A DNA stretch of 64,000 nt from an uncultured Phascolarctobacterium sp. (GCF_934190775.1 NZ_CAKPTG010000001.1:62001-126000), one strand, 5' to 3'; shown: positions 7,870 to 16,841, counted from the stretch's first letter. Notes: generated by a model from the letters alone, not told the origin. Numbers and translations: made by a program.

Positions 7870-7893
7870 CTCTCTTTTTATAACAAAGTATCC

Positions 7894-8595
7894 TTAATCC
7901 TGCAGCAGCGCCCACTGCATATAGGCATTGCGCACAGCTGCGCTGTCGCGCACCCTGATGGGTGCTTTGAAGCCATTACCCAGCAAAAAATAATTGCTGT
8001 AAACACCCTCTACATAATGCATGTTAATCAGCACGCTGCGATAGGTCAGCAGAAAATAATCCTGCGTCAGCTTTTCCCGCACCTTGTTGATGGAGCTGTA
8101 CACCTTATAGGTGCGCTGTGCTGTGTGAATATAGCAGTATTTATCCTGCACCTCTACGACAATAATATCCTTGGGTTTTAGCTTTACCGTCTCTAACGCA
8201 GTATCAAAAGTAAGATACTCTTCCTTGTCAAAAGCACCGCAGCGCTTCAACGCCTGCTCCAGCTTTTCCGGCTGCAAAGGCTTCAGCAGATAGTACGCCG
8301 CCTCCACCTCATAGCTTTCGTTGGCAAATTCATTACTGGTAGTAAGGAAGACCAGCTTAAAGTTAAGCCTGTGCTGACGCAAACGCCGCACAAATTCCAC
8401 GCCATTACCAGGCTGCAGATAGATGTCCATAAAGACAATGTCAGCGCTATTCAAAAACAGGTATTCACAGCACTGCTCCCCTTCAGTAAATGTACGTATA
8501 TCCAAAAGCAGCTGATATTTCCTGCCTATTTCCTGCAGTTGTTGCTTAAGCTCTTCCAACTCGTTTACATCATCATCACAAGCCACAATACGCAT
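7894..8595 (-). CDS. LytTR-family response regulator (AgrA/LytR type)
   Basis: A 233-aa two-domain regulator. The receiver domain (about 1-115) has the acidic pocket in VACDDD, the phospho-acceptor Asp in VFMDIYL (about residue 57), and a Lys in LLKPLQ. The LytTR DNA-binding domain (about 135-230) carries the typical YCYIHT and LLTYRSVLINMHYVEG stretches. Such regulators bind paired 9-bp direct repeats and usually control surface proteins, bacteriocins or virulence genes. No kinase gene adjoins it; an AgrC-like kinase lies 11.5 kb away at 20115. The next gene in its direction is the giant adhesin, whose promoter carries LytTR-like repeats, so regulation of that adhesin is a reasonable inference. 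Confidence 0.9.
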   Translation of the reverse strand: MRIVACDDDVNELEELKQQLQEIGRKYQLLLDIRTFTEGEQCCEYLFLNSADIVFMDIYLQPGNGVEFVRRLRQHRLNFKLVFLTTSNEFANESYEVEAAYYLLKPLQPEKLEQALKRCGAFDKEEYLTFDTALETVKLKPKDIIVVEVQDKYCYIHTAQRTYKVYSSINKVREKLTQDYFLLTYRSVLINMHYVEGVYSNYFLLGNGFKAPIRVRDSAAVRNAYMQWALLQD

Positions 8596-8634
8596 AATAT
8601 CACTCTTTTCCTATAATTAACATACTCCTATTGT

Positions 8635-8663
8635 ATTGTAGCAGAGTTTTTTTACAAGTACAA
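8635..8663 (-). promoter_or_regulatory. Promoter of the LytTR regulator gene
   Basis: Minus strand -35 TTGTAC (8658-8663), 17-bp spacer, -10 TACAAT (8635-8640), 40 bases before the ATG. Confidence 0.6.
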
Positions 8664-8913
8664 GTTAAACTTAATAAACAAACATTTTATTGTTTCTGTT
8701 TTTCATTTATAACAGTAACTTGCATTATGCCATATGTATATAACAAATGCAGTTACAAACTCCTATAAAGTCGAACAGGAAGGATTTTGCACAAAAATCC
8801 TTCCTGCTTCCACCGCGCGCACCATTCGGTACACGACGGATCTTTTGTTTTTATTTTTTGCGTACATGCTTAGCGTAAAGCAAAATGTGCTATGCTTTGT
8901 TCTTTGCTTATGT
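8664..8913. other. Intergenic region between hsdS and the LytTR gene
   Basis: AT-rich spacer without a supported gene. A strong hairpin CAGGAAGGATTTT.../...AAAATCCTTCCTG lies at 8776-8806 and may end the hsdS transcript, but its T-tract is weak on both strands. Confidence 0.4.
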
Positions 8914-10308
8914 TCAGTTTTCCGCCAGCACCTGCTTTAAAAGCTCCAGCGCGCTCGCTTCGCTCGCTTTGTTCGTGCCCAGCTCACCGCGGAAGGCACG
9001 CGCCAGGATGGATTTCTTCATCAGGTCGATGCTTGCCAGCGCCTGCTCCGCAGCCTGCTGTGCTGCGCGCTCGCGTGCCAGCAGATCGTCGATGAGGCGC
9101 ACGATTTCGTGCTGTTCGGGGAGGGATGGAATTTTTAAGATAATACTTCTAATATCTTTCAACCCTAAACCTATCTTCGTAGCTCCGCGTTGTTTATTTT
9201 GCATCTGTTTTAATCCAACATCCGATACAAAATACCAAGCTAAAAATTCTGCATACAAATTATCTTTTGGTCTTGCTAAAGCAACATGCTGATTTATATA
9301 AGCATCCATATCTTCTCGTACTAAACCAATCATACCAACGTCAGCAGTAATCGAAATCAAAATGTCATTCTTTTGCAATTTACTTCTTTGCCCTTCTACT
9401 TGGTCCGGTAATTCAACATATTGTATATCAGAAAAATCCAGTTCTATTGTTCCATGATTCAAATTTCCCATACGAACAAAGATAGAACCCTTGTCAGAAT
9501 AATATTTAGCCCATCCACGAGAACCGCTCGTAACATACTCAAAAAAATCTTCGCCTTTTTTCTCTTCCCAACTTTCATCGCTAACGCCGTTTTCCCGACG
9601 CCACTGCTTGGTCAGCTCGCCCGTAAACGCCTTGTGCAAAATTGCTGCCTTGCGCACAGCAAAGCTGTCGGCAACCTCCTGCAATCTTTCCTTCGCTTCA
9701 TCAAGCTTGGCGAAAAGCTCCTCGATGCGCTCAACAATGCGTTGCTGTTCGGAGAGTGGAGGGAGAGGAATTGGACAATCTTTAATTATCTCTAGAGTCA
9801 GATTTGGAATTGATGTTACTTTCGTTTGTTTTGTCAAAACCGAATTTATCAAAGGACTTTCAATAGTGTTCCTGATGTAATTTACATCAATTTTATCAGC
9901 AAACAAACGCACAAAAGCTATTGCCTGATTTGTGTTTATCGGCAAATCACATTCTCTAACAATAGCACTTTTACCCAAAGAACCTGCTATCGATATCAAT
10001 AAATCATTAGCTTTTAAGATAGAACGTTTTAAATAATTCTCATGCATTTCCTCTGTTATATGTGTTATTTTGCTGTGAGAAATATATCCGTCGCTTGTAA
10101 GATTCTCTACTCTTAAAAAATTTACACCTTCATCAACATATGCTGCACTACCACCTTTAGGCGTAGTACCTTTCGAAATAGCTTCAGCAAATGCTCCAAG
10201 CCTCACCCACACCCAATTCTCCGGCACCTCATAAGGCTGTTCCTCCGCAGGCACCAGCGCCTGCTGCAAGCGTTCTTCTATTGTCAATGCTGTCTTTTTC
10301 TTTGGCAT
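8914..10308 (-). CDS. hsdS: Type I restriction enzyme specificity subunit HsdS
   Basis: A 464-aa DNA-recognition subunit of the type I restriction-modification complex. It shows the two-fold layout of the family: target recognition domain 1 (starting VPENWVWVRLGAFAEA), central conserved helix (PLPPLSEQQRIVERIEELFA), target recognition domain 2 (from ESWEEKKGEDFFEYV), and a second conserved helix (PSLPEQHEIVRLIDDLLA). ATG 10308 is preferred over the ATG 27 bases upstream because AGGAG precedes it at normal spacing. It is separated from hsdM by 530 bp holding a type I TA module and a palindromic repeat, so co-transcription with hsdM is uncertain. Base composition of the recognition domains is more AT-rich than the flanks, as usual for hsdS. 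Confidence 0.93.
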   Translation of the reverse strand: MPKKKTALTIEERLQQALVPAEEQPYEVPENWVWVRLGAFAEAISKGTTPKGGSAAYVDEGVNFLRVENLTSDGYISHSKITHITEEMHENYLKRSILKANDLLISIAGSLGKSAIVRECDLPINTNQAIAFVRLFADKIDVNYIRNTIESPLINSVLTKQTKVTSIPNLTLEIIKDCPIPLPPLSEQQRIVERIEELFAKLDEAKERLQEVADSFAVRKAAILHKAFTGELTKQWRRENGVSDESWEEKKGEDFFEYVTSGSRGWAKYYSDKGSIFVRMGNLNHGTIELDFSDIQYVELPDQVEGQRSKLQKNDILISITADVGMIGLVREDMDAYINQHVALARPKDNLYAEFLAWYFVSDVGLKQMQNKQRGATKIGLGLKDIRSIILKIPSLPEQHEIVRLIDDLLARERAAQQAAEQALASIDLMKKSILARAFRGELGTNKASEASALELLKQVLAEN

Positions 10309-10339
10309 TGCCAGCTCTCCTTTATAAGCAAACATGTTA

Positions 10340-10368
10340 TTGCTTTAATGTATAATTTATGATAAAAT
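10340..10368 (+). promoter_or_regulatory. Promoter of type I toxin mRNA, module 2
   Basis: -35 TTGCTT (10340-10345), 17-bp spacer, -10 TAAAAT (10363-10368), identical boxes to module 1. It lies 32 bases from the hsdS start and points away from it. Confidence 0.7.
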
Positions 10369-10431
10369 GTTTTTGACAACCGTGTTGCAGGGTGGTGTTG
10401 CCTTAATTCCTCAGGAATCGAGGTGATGCTT

Positions 10432-10518
10432 ATGAAGAACTATTCCTTTCAAGATTTAATGCTCTTCGGAATGTTCATTCTGGCATTACTTACATTTATT
10501 TTTCAATATTGTAAATAA
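10432..10518 (+). CDS. Holin-like type I toxin peptide (module 2)
   Basis: A 28-aa peptide starting MKNYSFQDLMLFGMFILALL and ending TFIFQYCK: one hydrophobic membrane helix with short polar ends, closely matching the peptide at 1737-1823. The ribosome site GAGGTG (10419-10424) lies 7 bases before the ATG. The gene is antisense to the surrounding hsd operon and sits between hsdM and hsdS. An antitoxin RNA is encoded convergently at 10525-10620. It is probably a membrane-acting toxin silenced by that RNA; function is inferred from the peptide pattern and module architecture. Confidence 0.85.
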   Translation: MKNYSFQDLMLFGMFILALLTFIFQYCK

Positions 10519-10524
10519 CCCAGA

Positions 10525-10620
10525 CATAGAAAAACCGCCCCACGACTTTGGCGAGTTCGGAGCGGATTTTTCTTAACCAACTAGGCAACCCACCTCTGTG
10601 GGCGGTTGTCTTTTTCTATG
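10525..10620 (-). ncRNA. Antitoxin RNA of type I TA module 2
   Basis: Third copy of the antitoxin RNA block, with 5' hairpin (10584-10610), GC-rich terminator hairpin (stem of the CCGCTCC/GGGGCGG kind) and T-run on the minus strand. It is convergent with and overlapping the toxin mRNA. Transcription is in the direction of the hsd operon, so its terminator also lies between hsdM and hsdS. Confidence 0.75.
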
Positions 10621-10623
10621 TCT

Positions 10624-10652
10624 AATATACCACACAATCCATAGTTTTGCAA
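10624..10652 (-). promoter_or_regulatory. Promoter of antitoxin RNA 2
   Basis: Minus strand -35 TTGCAA (10647-10652), 17-bp spacer, -10 TATATT (10624-10629). Confidence 0.75.
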
Positions 10653-10680
10653 GTTTTGAATTATGCAGGATGCAGTGAAA

Positions 10681-10804
10681 GCCTCTCCTTGGGGGGAGCT
10701 GGCGCCCGCAGGGCGACTGAGAGGGGTCTGCTGGCTTTATGCTTTCTTATAGTGAACCCCTCTCCGTCATCGCTACGCGATGCCACCTCTCCCCAAGGAG
10801 AGGC
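10681..10804. repeat. Dispersed palindromic element, copy 1
   Basis: A 124-bp element with terminal inverted repeat GCCTCTCCTTGGGG / CCCCAAGGAGAGGC. The two halves contain further palindromes (GTCATCGCTACGCGATG; GGCGCCCGCAGGGCG) and GAGAGGGG/CCCCTCTC inner repeats. The right half is the reverse complement of the left half of the copy at 36852-36984. It carries no gene and resembles a REP- or MITE-like sequence. It sits between hsdM and the TA module. Confidence 0.75.
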
Positions 10805-10838
10805 TCTTCCCTTTCTTCCTTCATCCTTCACTCTATTC

Positions 10839-12251
10839 TTATCTTTGCAAGCTCCTCAGCTCCTGCGCCACGCTCTGCAGCAAATCCACGGCCTCCGCCA
10901 GCTTTTCCGCAGCCTCTGCCGCGCTTGCCGCCGGGTCCGGCAAATCCTCGTAATCCAGCACGCTGTCGTCCTTAATCAGTCCCAAGTCCAGGCTGTTGCC
11001 CTTTTGCGCAATTTCCTCACGCGTAAAGCACTGCCAGCGCTCGTCCGCCACCTTGCTTCTGTCCTCTGCGCCGTAGGCCGCCTCAAAGCCGGCAAAATCG
11101 CTTGCCTTCAGCGGGTTCGTCTTGCCGAAGGACGGCATATTGGTGCGCAAATCATAGAACCACACGGCCTTGGTGCTGTCCTTATCCGTTTTTTCGCGCG
11201 TAAAGAAAAGTACGTTGGTCTTGACACCCTGCGCGTAAAAAATACCTGTCGGCAGGCGCAGAATAGTGTGCAGATTGCACTTATCCATCAAATCGACACG
11301 AATTTTTTCGCCGTCACCGTCGGCAAACAGCACATTGTCCGGCAGCACTACGGCAGCGCGCGCCTTGCCGTCAGGCTTCAAGCTGCGGTAGATATGCTGC
11401 AGGAAGTTCAGCTGCTTGTTGCTCGTGGGATAGGTAAAGTCGTCACGCGTTGCGCGCTCACCGCCTTTTTTCGTGCCGAAGGGAGGATTGGTCAGCACCA
11501 CGTCATAGCCCTGCATTTCCTTGCCCATGTTGGAAAGCGTATCGCCCAAAACAATTTTGCTCTGGATGTCGTGCAGCATGGCGTTCATCAGCGCCAGGCG
11601 ATGCGTATCATGCACCAGCTCGCAGCCGGTGAAGGCCTGCGTATATTCAAACTCCGCCGTTTCCTCATCCAAATCAAAGAAATCGTCCGTCTGCTCACGC
11701 ACAAAATTGCTGGCAGCAATCATAAAACCGAAGGTGCCGCAGGCAGGATCGTTGCAGCGCTCGCCGGCCTTGGGTGCCACAAGGCGCGTCATTACGTCAA
11801 TCAGCACACGCGGAGTGAAGTACTGCCCGGCACCGCTCTTCTTTTCGTTAGCGTTTTTCTCCAACAGTCCTTCGTAAAGATTCCCCAGTCCCTCCTCCTT
11901 CGCGCTGAACCAGTCCAGCTCGTCAATCGTCCTGATAATCTTTTCCAGGTTCTTCGGCTCATCGATGTTCGTCGCCGCGCCCTTGTAAATCTCCTGAATG
12001 CGTCCTGTGCACTGCTCGCCCAGGTAATCCAGCAGCTCCTTGTAAAAGCTCTTCAGCTCCAGACCCTTGCGCGCCAGCAAATCATCCCAGCGATAGCCCT
12101 CCGGGATATTTTCCTCGCTGCCGGTTTCCTTGGCCATTTTCAAAAATAAAATATATGTCAGCTCCGTAACGTACTGATGATAGGTAATGCCGTCATCACG
12201 CAGCACATTACACAAATTCCAGAGCTTTGCTACAATCTCCTGTGTATTCAC
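10839..12251 (-). CDS. hsdM: Type I restriction-modification N6-adenine methyltransferase HsdM
   Basis: A 470-aa modification subunit that methylates adenine at the site chosen by HsdS and is needed for both methylation and cleavage. It has an N-terminal helical HsdM_N domain (1-125), the conserved GAGQYFTPR, SAM-binding DPACGTFGF (168-176) and catalytic NPPF (255-258). The start is GTG 12251, overlapping the hsdR stop by 4 bases (GTGA), so it is translationally coupled to hsdR. All catalytic motifs are intact. Confidence 0.95.
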   Translation of the reverse strand: MNTQEIVAKLWNLCNVLRDDGITYHQYVTELTYILFLKMAKETGSEENIPEGYRWDDLLARKGLELKSFYKELLDYLGEQCTGRIQEIYKGAATNIDEPKNLEKIIRTIDELDWFSAKEEGLGNLYEGLLEKNANEKKSGAGQYFTPRVLIDVMTRLVAPKAGERCNDPACGTFGFMIAASNFVREQTDDFFDLDEETAEFEYTQAFTGCELVHDTHRLALMNAMLHDIQSKIVLGDTLSNMGKEMQGYDVVLTNPPFGTKKGGERATRDDFTYPTSNKQLNFLQHIYRSLKPDGKARAAVVLPDNVLFADGDGEKIRVDLMDKCNLHTILRLPTGIFYAQGVKTNVLFFTREKTDKDSTKAVWFYDLRTNMPSFGKTNPLKASDFAGFEAAYGAEDRSKVADERWQCFTREEIAQKGNSLDLGLIKDDSVLDYEDLPDPAASAAEAAEKLAEAVDLLQSVAQELRSLQR

Positions 12252-15200
12252 GCAGTCTTGCCTCCATCTTCATATAAATAACTATTGAATTCGCTCACGA
12301 TATTATCCAAATCGTTGGCGAATATTTTTTGTGCCCGCGCATAACCGCCCAAGCGCTGCAAGCGTTTGTCCTCCTTAAAGGCCTCCACGCTCAAAATATC
12401 CTGCTGCTGCATATAGCTGCGGATGATATCCAGCCACTTCTGCTGCGCAGGCGTAAATTTGTGGTTTTTGTTCAGCTTGTCAAAGGCACGGCTCAGCTGC
12501 GAGTTTTTGCTCACCAGCTCCGTTCCCAACATATAGCGCCTGATGAGGCTGATAATGCCTGCCACCATCGTGCTGTTCGTGTATTCCGAATAGGCATCAT
12601 TCAGCTGCAGTGTTGTAAAGCCGTTGGCATCGAGCGTCAGCAGCAGCTCCTTCAGCTGCGCCTTCGTCAAATCCTTCGGACGGGTGCAGATAATATGCAG
12701 GGCAGCAATTTCGTTGGCGTGGCTCTTTAAGTACGCCGCAAAATCGTTCAGGTAATCGCCGGGCTTGGTCTTTTGCGCACCGTAACCGCGCGTATGGCCG
12801 GTAAGCTCATCCTTGCCCTCATAAATCATGCCGCCCATATCACCGCCGGCCCGGTATTTTTCCAGCTGCTCCAGCGCCTCCTTATGCTGCAGTAAAAGCT
12901 CCTTGGCCTTGGTGGGATCCGCCTTCTGCAGCTCACCGGCAAAGGCTGCCACATCCTTGCCCGTCGCCAGCACAAACTCCTTCTTCGTCTGCTCGTCCAG
13001 CTTATTCAGCTTGCGGCGCAGCTTTAAGGCCACCTGCTTGGCAATATCTGTAATCGCCTCCGGCTCCTCTGCTTCCGCCAGCTGCTTCAGCAAATCCTTC
13101 ACGGAAATCTGCGGATTGGCAACGGCAGGCATCGTTACCACCGGCTGCAGGCTGTCATATACGCCCACCGGGTCATAAATCTCAAAATGATCCTTGCCGA
13201 TTTTATCGCAGCGACGCGTTGCACGTCCCAGCATCTGCTCAAACAGGATACGCGATTTCACGCAGCGCATAAACACCAGCGTGGTAATCTCCGGCACATC
13301 AATACCGGTAGTCAGCAAATCCACCGTCACCACAATGCTCGGGAAGCGTTCGTTCTTAAAGCGCTTGATTTTCTCCTGAATCTTTTTCTGGTCACCGTTA
13401 GCCACGCTGCCGGTAATCTTCATAATAGCGTCGCTGTCCAGATTATCCTTGGCATAAAGCTCCTGCAGCATGCTCACAATCATATCGGCATGCGTATCGG
13501 TAGCAGCGTAAATCAGCGTTTTGCCATATGTTTCCGGCGCGTCGGGATAAAGATTTTTGGTAATCTCCGCCAGCACCGCCCTGTTGAATTCGGGCACGAT
13601 AACCTTGCGGTTGAACTGGTCCACATCAAGCTGCACATCATCATCCAGATAGGCAGTGTCGATTTTGCCAGTCTTTTTATTGATATATTTAATAGTATCG
13701 CCCTTGTTTATTTTAATTCCCTGCTCGCTGAGCTTCGTTTTCAGCTGATGCGGTGCATCATGGTCAATCAGGTACCCGTCCAACACCGCCTCGCGATAGC
13801 TGTAGGTATAAACAGGCTCGCCGAAAATTTCCGTTGTCTGCAGGGCAGGCGTTGCGGTGAGCGCAATTTTTACCGCATTAAAATAATCCAGCACATAGCG
13901 GTACTTGCTCTGGTAATCGCGCTGGTCGCGATAAAGCTGCTCCGCCTCCGCCATTTCCTTATCCAGGATATAACCGCGGTGCGCCTCGTCGATGATAATT
14001 AAATCGTAATCGCTGACTGCGGGAATGCGGTCCTCGCTTTCGGCGTACATAATGCGCTTCATCATGCCCTGTACGGTAGCAACATGCACGGCGGTTTCCG
14101 CATCAATCAGCTTATCGGTAAGCTCCTTGATATTGTAAATCTGGTCCAGCGTCTGCAGGCTTTCCAGCTTCACCTCTTTAAAGACATCCTGCGCCTGCAC
14201 GCCTAAGGCGTTGCGGTCAACAAGGAATAAAATACGCTTAAAGCGCTTCGCCTTCAAAAAGCGGTAAATCATGCCCAAAACCGTGCGTGTTTTGCCGGTG
14301 CCTGTGGCCATCGCCAGTAGCGCCGTCCGCTTGCCACAGCGCACTGCCTCATCCACCGCCTGCACAGCCTTCAGCTGATAATCGCGCAAATGCAGTCCGT
14401 TTTCATCCTGCAGAAAATCATACGGCAAAGCATCGAGAGCAGCGTTGCCCTCGGCGGTATTTTCCTGCAGCATTTCTTTTAAACCTAAGGGAGAAGGCCA
14501 GCCTGCCATGGCACGCGGCATATTGCCGCTTTGGCGCAAATCCGCAAACCAGATACCGGATTTTATCTGCAGCTGCTGCACATACGGCCTGCCGTTGGCA
14601 GCAAAAACAAAGGGCACCTTAAAATCCTGCCACTGTCCCAGCAAATATTCCGCATCGCATTTTCTGATGGCGCGCGCGTAATCCTTGCATTGGTAGCTGA
14701 TAACGCTGGAAATATCCGTGTCCCACTTTTTCGCCTCGATAATGCCCACAAGCTTCTCACCGATAAAGAGCGCATAATCTGCGTAGCCATTTTCCTCGTT
14801 GCCCGGCACCTTGTCCGTAGGCCATTCGGCAATCGCCAGATTGCGTCCCTTCGCAGGGCGGCAGCCCTTGCTGTAACGCAAAGTTGTGGTGTCCGCCTCC
14901 CAGCCAACCTGACGCAGCTGCTCATCAATCAGGCAGCGTGTTTCCGCCTCTGTCTTAGGACGTCTGTTGGCAGCCTGCAGGTTCGTTTTGCTGCGCTCCT
15001 GCTGCGGCACAGGCACAGCCTGCTTCGCCTTCTCGTTGTCCTGCTTACGCAGGCGCGCTTCCTCAGCCTTGTCCTTAGCAGTTTCGACAAAGGCTGCCTC
15101 TGCCTGCTCTGTCGGCAAATGATATTCCTGATGCTGATAGCTGTAATCGCCATACACCTGCATAAACCATTCGCACAGGCTGTACGCCTGCGGCAGCAGG

Positions 15201-15523
15201 AGCTTGGCCTTCTGCAACGAATCCGTACCCTCGTGGCGCGCTTCATTACCTCCCAAGCGCAGGCGGTGCATAATGCGTGCCAAATCCTCTGTGATATACT
15301 CTTCGTTTTCCAGCAGGCGGATTTTGTTTACCAAGATATCCTTCATCTGATAAGGCATTGCTATATTGTCAAAATCAAACATTTTATTAACGATATCTTC
15401 GCACAATAATCCCAGTTTAAAAAGGCAGGAATTGGAATCGCTGTACAAATAGCGCTCCGCAAACTCGCCTGTTTTTTCCAGACCGGGAAATTGTGTGCGT
15501 AAAAAGCTGAAGCTAGATGCCAT
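12248..15523 (-). CDS. hsdR: Type I restriction endonuclease subunit HsdR
   Basis: A 1091-aa motor and nuclease subunit. It opens with an N-terminal DUF4145-like helical domain (1-135, motif LRLGGNEARHEG) and a Gln/Glu-rich linker. The PD-(D/E)XK nuclease follows (Asp249, Glu263-Ala-Lys265). Then come the SF2 translocase with Walker A MATGTGKT (about 405-412) and DEAH 512-515, helicase motifs in TTGIDVPEITTLVFMR and QMLGRATRR, and a C-terminal helical domain. First gene of the operon; GGAGG precedes the ATG. It overlaps hsdM by 4 bases. Apparently complete. Confidence 0.95.
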   Translation of the reverse strand: MASSFSFLRTQFPGLEKTGEFAERYLYSDSNSCLFKLGLLCEDIVNKMFDFDNIAMPYQMKDILVNKIRLLENEEYITEDLARIMHRLRLGGNEARHEGTDSLQKAKLLLPQAYSLCEWFMQVYGDYSYQHQEYHLPTEQAEAAFVETAKDKAEEARLRKQDNEKAKQAVPVPQQERSKTNLQAANRRPKTEAETRCLIDEQLRQVGWEADTTTLRYSKGCRPAKGRNLAIAEWPTDKVPGNEENGYADYALFIGEKLVGIIEAKKWDTDISSVISYQCKDYARAIRKCDAEYLLGQWQDFKVPFVFAANGRPYVQQLQIKSGIWFADLRQSGNMPRAMAGWPSPLGLKEMLQENTAEGNAALDALPYDFLQDENGLHLRDYQLKAVQAVDEAVRCGKRTALLAMATGTGKTRTVLGMIYRFLKAKRFKRILFLVDRNALGVQAQDVFKEVKLESLQTLDQIYNIKELTDKLIDAETAVHVATVQGMMKRIMYAESEDRIPAVSDYDLIIIDEAHRGYILDKEMAEAEQLYRDQRDYQSKYRYVLDYFNAVKIALTATPALQTTEIFGEPVYTYSYREAVLDGYLIDHDAPHQLKTKLSEQGIKINKGDTIKYINKKTGKIDTAYLDDDVQLDVDQFNRKVIVPEFNRAVLAEITKNLYPDAPETYGKTLIYAATDTHADMIVSMLQELYAKDNLDSDAIMKITGSVANGDQKKIQEKIKRFKNERFPSIVVTVDLLTTGIDVPEITTLVFMRCVKSRILFEQMLGRATRRCDKIGKDHFEIYDPVGVYDSLQPVVTMPAVANPQISVKDLLKQLAEAEEPEAITDIAKQVALKLRRKLNKLDEQTKKEFVLATGKDVAAFAGELQKADPTKAKELLLQHKEALEQLEKYRAGGDMGGMIYEGKDELTGHTRGYGAQKTKPGDYLNDFAAYLKSHANEIAALHIICTRPKDLTKAQLKELLLTLDANGFTTLQLNDAYSEYTNSTMVAGIISLIRRYMLGTELVSKNSQLSRAFDKLNKNHKFTPAQQKWLDIIRSYMQQQDILSVEAFKEDKRLQRLGGYARAQKIFANDLDNIVSEFNSYLYEDGGKTA

Positions 15524-15702
15524 AAAAACGGCCTCCTTTAAGCTGTAAAAAAGATAATAATATATTTATATTCGCCTTGAAAAACAAATTCCCTGCTGAA
15601 TATGTTTTCGCAAAAGATATTGCCGTTGCAATAAAAAAGCTGCCTGCCCTCCTGCGCCCGGAAAGCGTGCAGTCTTTGAATCGCTAATCGCTACAAAGTA
15701 AA

Positions 15703-15736
15703 ATAACCGCGCCAAGATTTCTCTTAGCACGGTTAT
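15703..15736 (-). terminator. Rho-independent terminator after yqeY
   Basis: Stem ATAACCG/CGGTTAT (15703-15709 with 15730-15736) with an inner AAGA/TCTT pairing; T-rich tail on the minus strand. Ends the prmA-to-yqeY cluster. Confidence 0.75.
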
Positions 15737-15742
15737 CAGTTG

Positions 15743-16192
15743 TTATTTGAGCAATTCACGAACCATAACGTTAATACGTTTGCCATCTGCACGGCCTTTG
15801 GTTTTTGCCATAACTGCCGGCATTACCTTGCCCATATCCTTAGGACTTGTAGCGCCAACAGCAGCAATAACTTCTGCCACGATAGCCTTCAGCTCGTCAT
15901 CGCCGAGAGCTTCCGGAAGATATTTTTTCAGTATAGCAATTTCTTCCTTAGCTTGGGCAACCAATTCGTCACGACCTGCTTTTTGGAATTCCTCAACAGA
16001 ATCCTGACGCATTTTGACCTCTTTCATCAAGACAGCCAGAACCTCATCATCTGTAAGTTCCTTTTTGTCATTGATTTCAACGTTTTTAATATTAGCACGC
16101 ACCATGCGGATAACAGACAAACGCAGTTTACCTGCTTCTCTGTCCTTCATGGCCTGCTTCATATCAGCAGTCAATTGGTCTTTTATAGACAT
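15743..16192 (-). CDS. yqeY: GatB/YqeY domain-containing protein
   Basis: A 149-aa helical protein of the YqeY family, related to the tRNA-binding C-terminal domain of the GatB amidotransferase subunit. Recognisable stretches are LRLSVIRMVRANIKNVEI and KDMGKVMPAVMAKTKGRADG. The precise role is unknown; it commonly follows rpsU in Firmicutes, as here (15 bases downstream). ATG 16192 is chosen over an upstream in-frame codon because GGAGG lies 8 bases before it. Confidence 0.9.
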   Translation of the reverse strand: MSIKDQLTADMKQAMKDREAGKLRLSVIRMVRANIKNVEINDKKELTDDEVLAVLMKEVKMRQDSVEEFQKAGRDELVAQAKEEIAILKKYLPEALGDDELKAIVAEVIAAVGATSPKDMGKVMPAVMAKTKGRADGKRINVMVRELLK

Positions 16193-16207
16193 ACAGCCCG
16201 CCTCCAA

Positions 16208-16384
16208 TTATCTGGTTTTACGTTTTCTGGCTGCTTCGGATTTTTTCTTACGTGCAACGCTCGGCTTTTCATAGTGCTCGCGTTTTCTTACCTCAGAAAG
16301 AATGCCTGCCTTTTGGGTTGCTCTTTTAAATCTGCGCAGTGCGCTGTCTAAAGTTTCATTCTTGCCAACTTTAATTTCTGCCAT
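16208..16384 (-). CDS. rpsU: 30S ribosomal protein S21
   Basis: A 58-aa very basic protein beginning MAEIKVGKNETLDSALRRFK and ending in a Lys/Arg tail, the full normal form of bS21. It binds the small subunit near the platform and supports initiation. The start MAEIKVG is preceded by GGAGGGAGA at normal spacing. In Firmicutes it is usually paired with yqeY, as here. Confidence 0.95.
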   Translation of the reverse strand: MAEIKVGKNETLDSALRRFKRATQKAGILSEVRKREHYEKPSVARKKKSEAARKRKTR

Positions 16385-16502
16385 CTGTTCTCCCTCCCTC
16401 CACACACTTAGGGAAGTGTATATGCAAATTAAGTTTTCAGCCGTTGCCAGCTAAAAACACTTACTGATTAATTATACAAGAAAAGACAAGCATTGTCAAG
16501 GT

Positions 16503-16841
16503 TTAGCATGGGGGCCAACCCAAAGCTTTGCCGCCAATTACGTGAATATGTAAATGTTTTACTGTCTGACCGCCTTCATCGCCGGTGTTGATAACAACGC
16601 GGAAGCCTTTTTCGGCAATCCCGGTCTTTTCAGCGATCATTTTAACCTTGCCCAGCATATATGCAACCAGCTCGGGGTCCGCAGTAGTGATGTTAGCTGT
16701 GTGGTCCTTAGGCATCAGCAGCACATGAACCGGAGCAGCCGGAGCAACGTCATTGATAGCAATCATTTTATCATCTTCGTACACTTTGGTAGAAGGGATA
16801 TCGCCCTTAATGATTTTACAAAAAATACAATCCTCAGCCAT
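16503..16841 (-). CDS. hinT: HIT-family purine nucleotide phosphoramidase (HinT)
   Basis: A 112-aa histidine triad hydrolase that cleaves phosphoramidate-linked purine nucleotides such as acyl- or aminoacyl-adenylates. It starts CIFCKIIKGDIPS and has the triad His96-x-His98-x-His100 in HLHIHVIGG. Two N-terminal Cys (5 and 8) may bind zinc. Length is typical. It lies between mtaB and rpsU; GAGGAGGG precedes the start. Confidence 0.94.
   Translation of the reverse strand: MAEDCIFCKIIKGDIPSTKVYEDDKMIAINDVAPAAPVHVLLMPKDHTANITTADPELVAYMLGKVKMIAEKTGIAEKGFRVVINTGDEGGQTVKHLHIHVIGGKALGWPPC

Noticed and set aside
10647..12149. 500-codon plus-strand ORF across hsdM
   Set aside because: Antisense shadow of hsdM, which has all methyltransferase motifs; the ORF has no recognisable domain.
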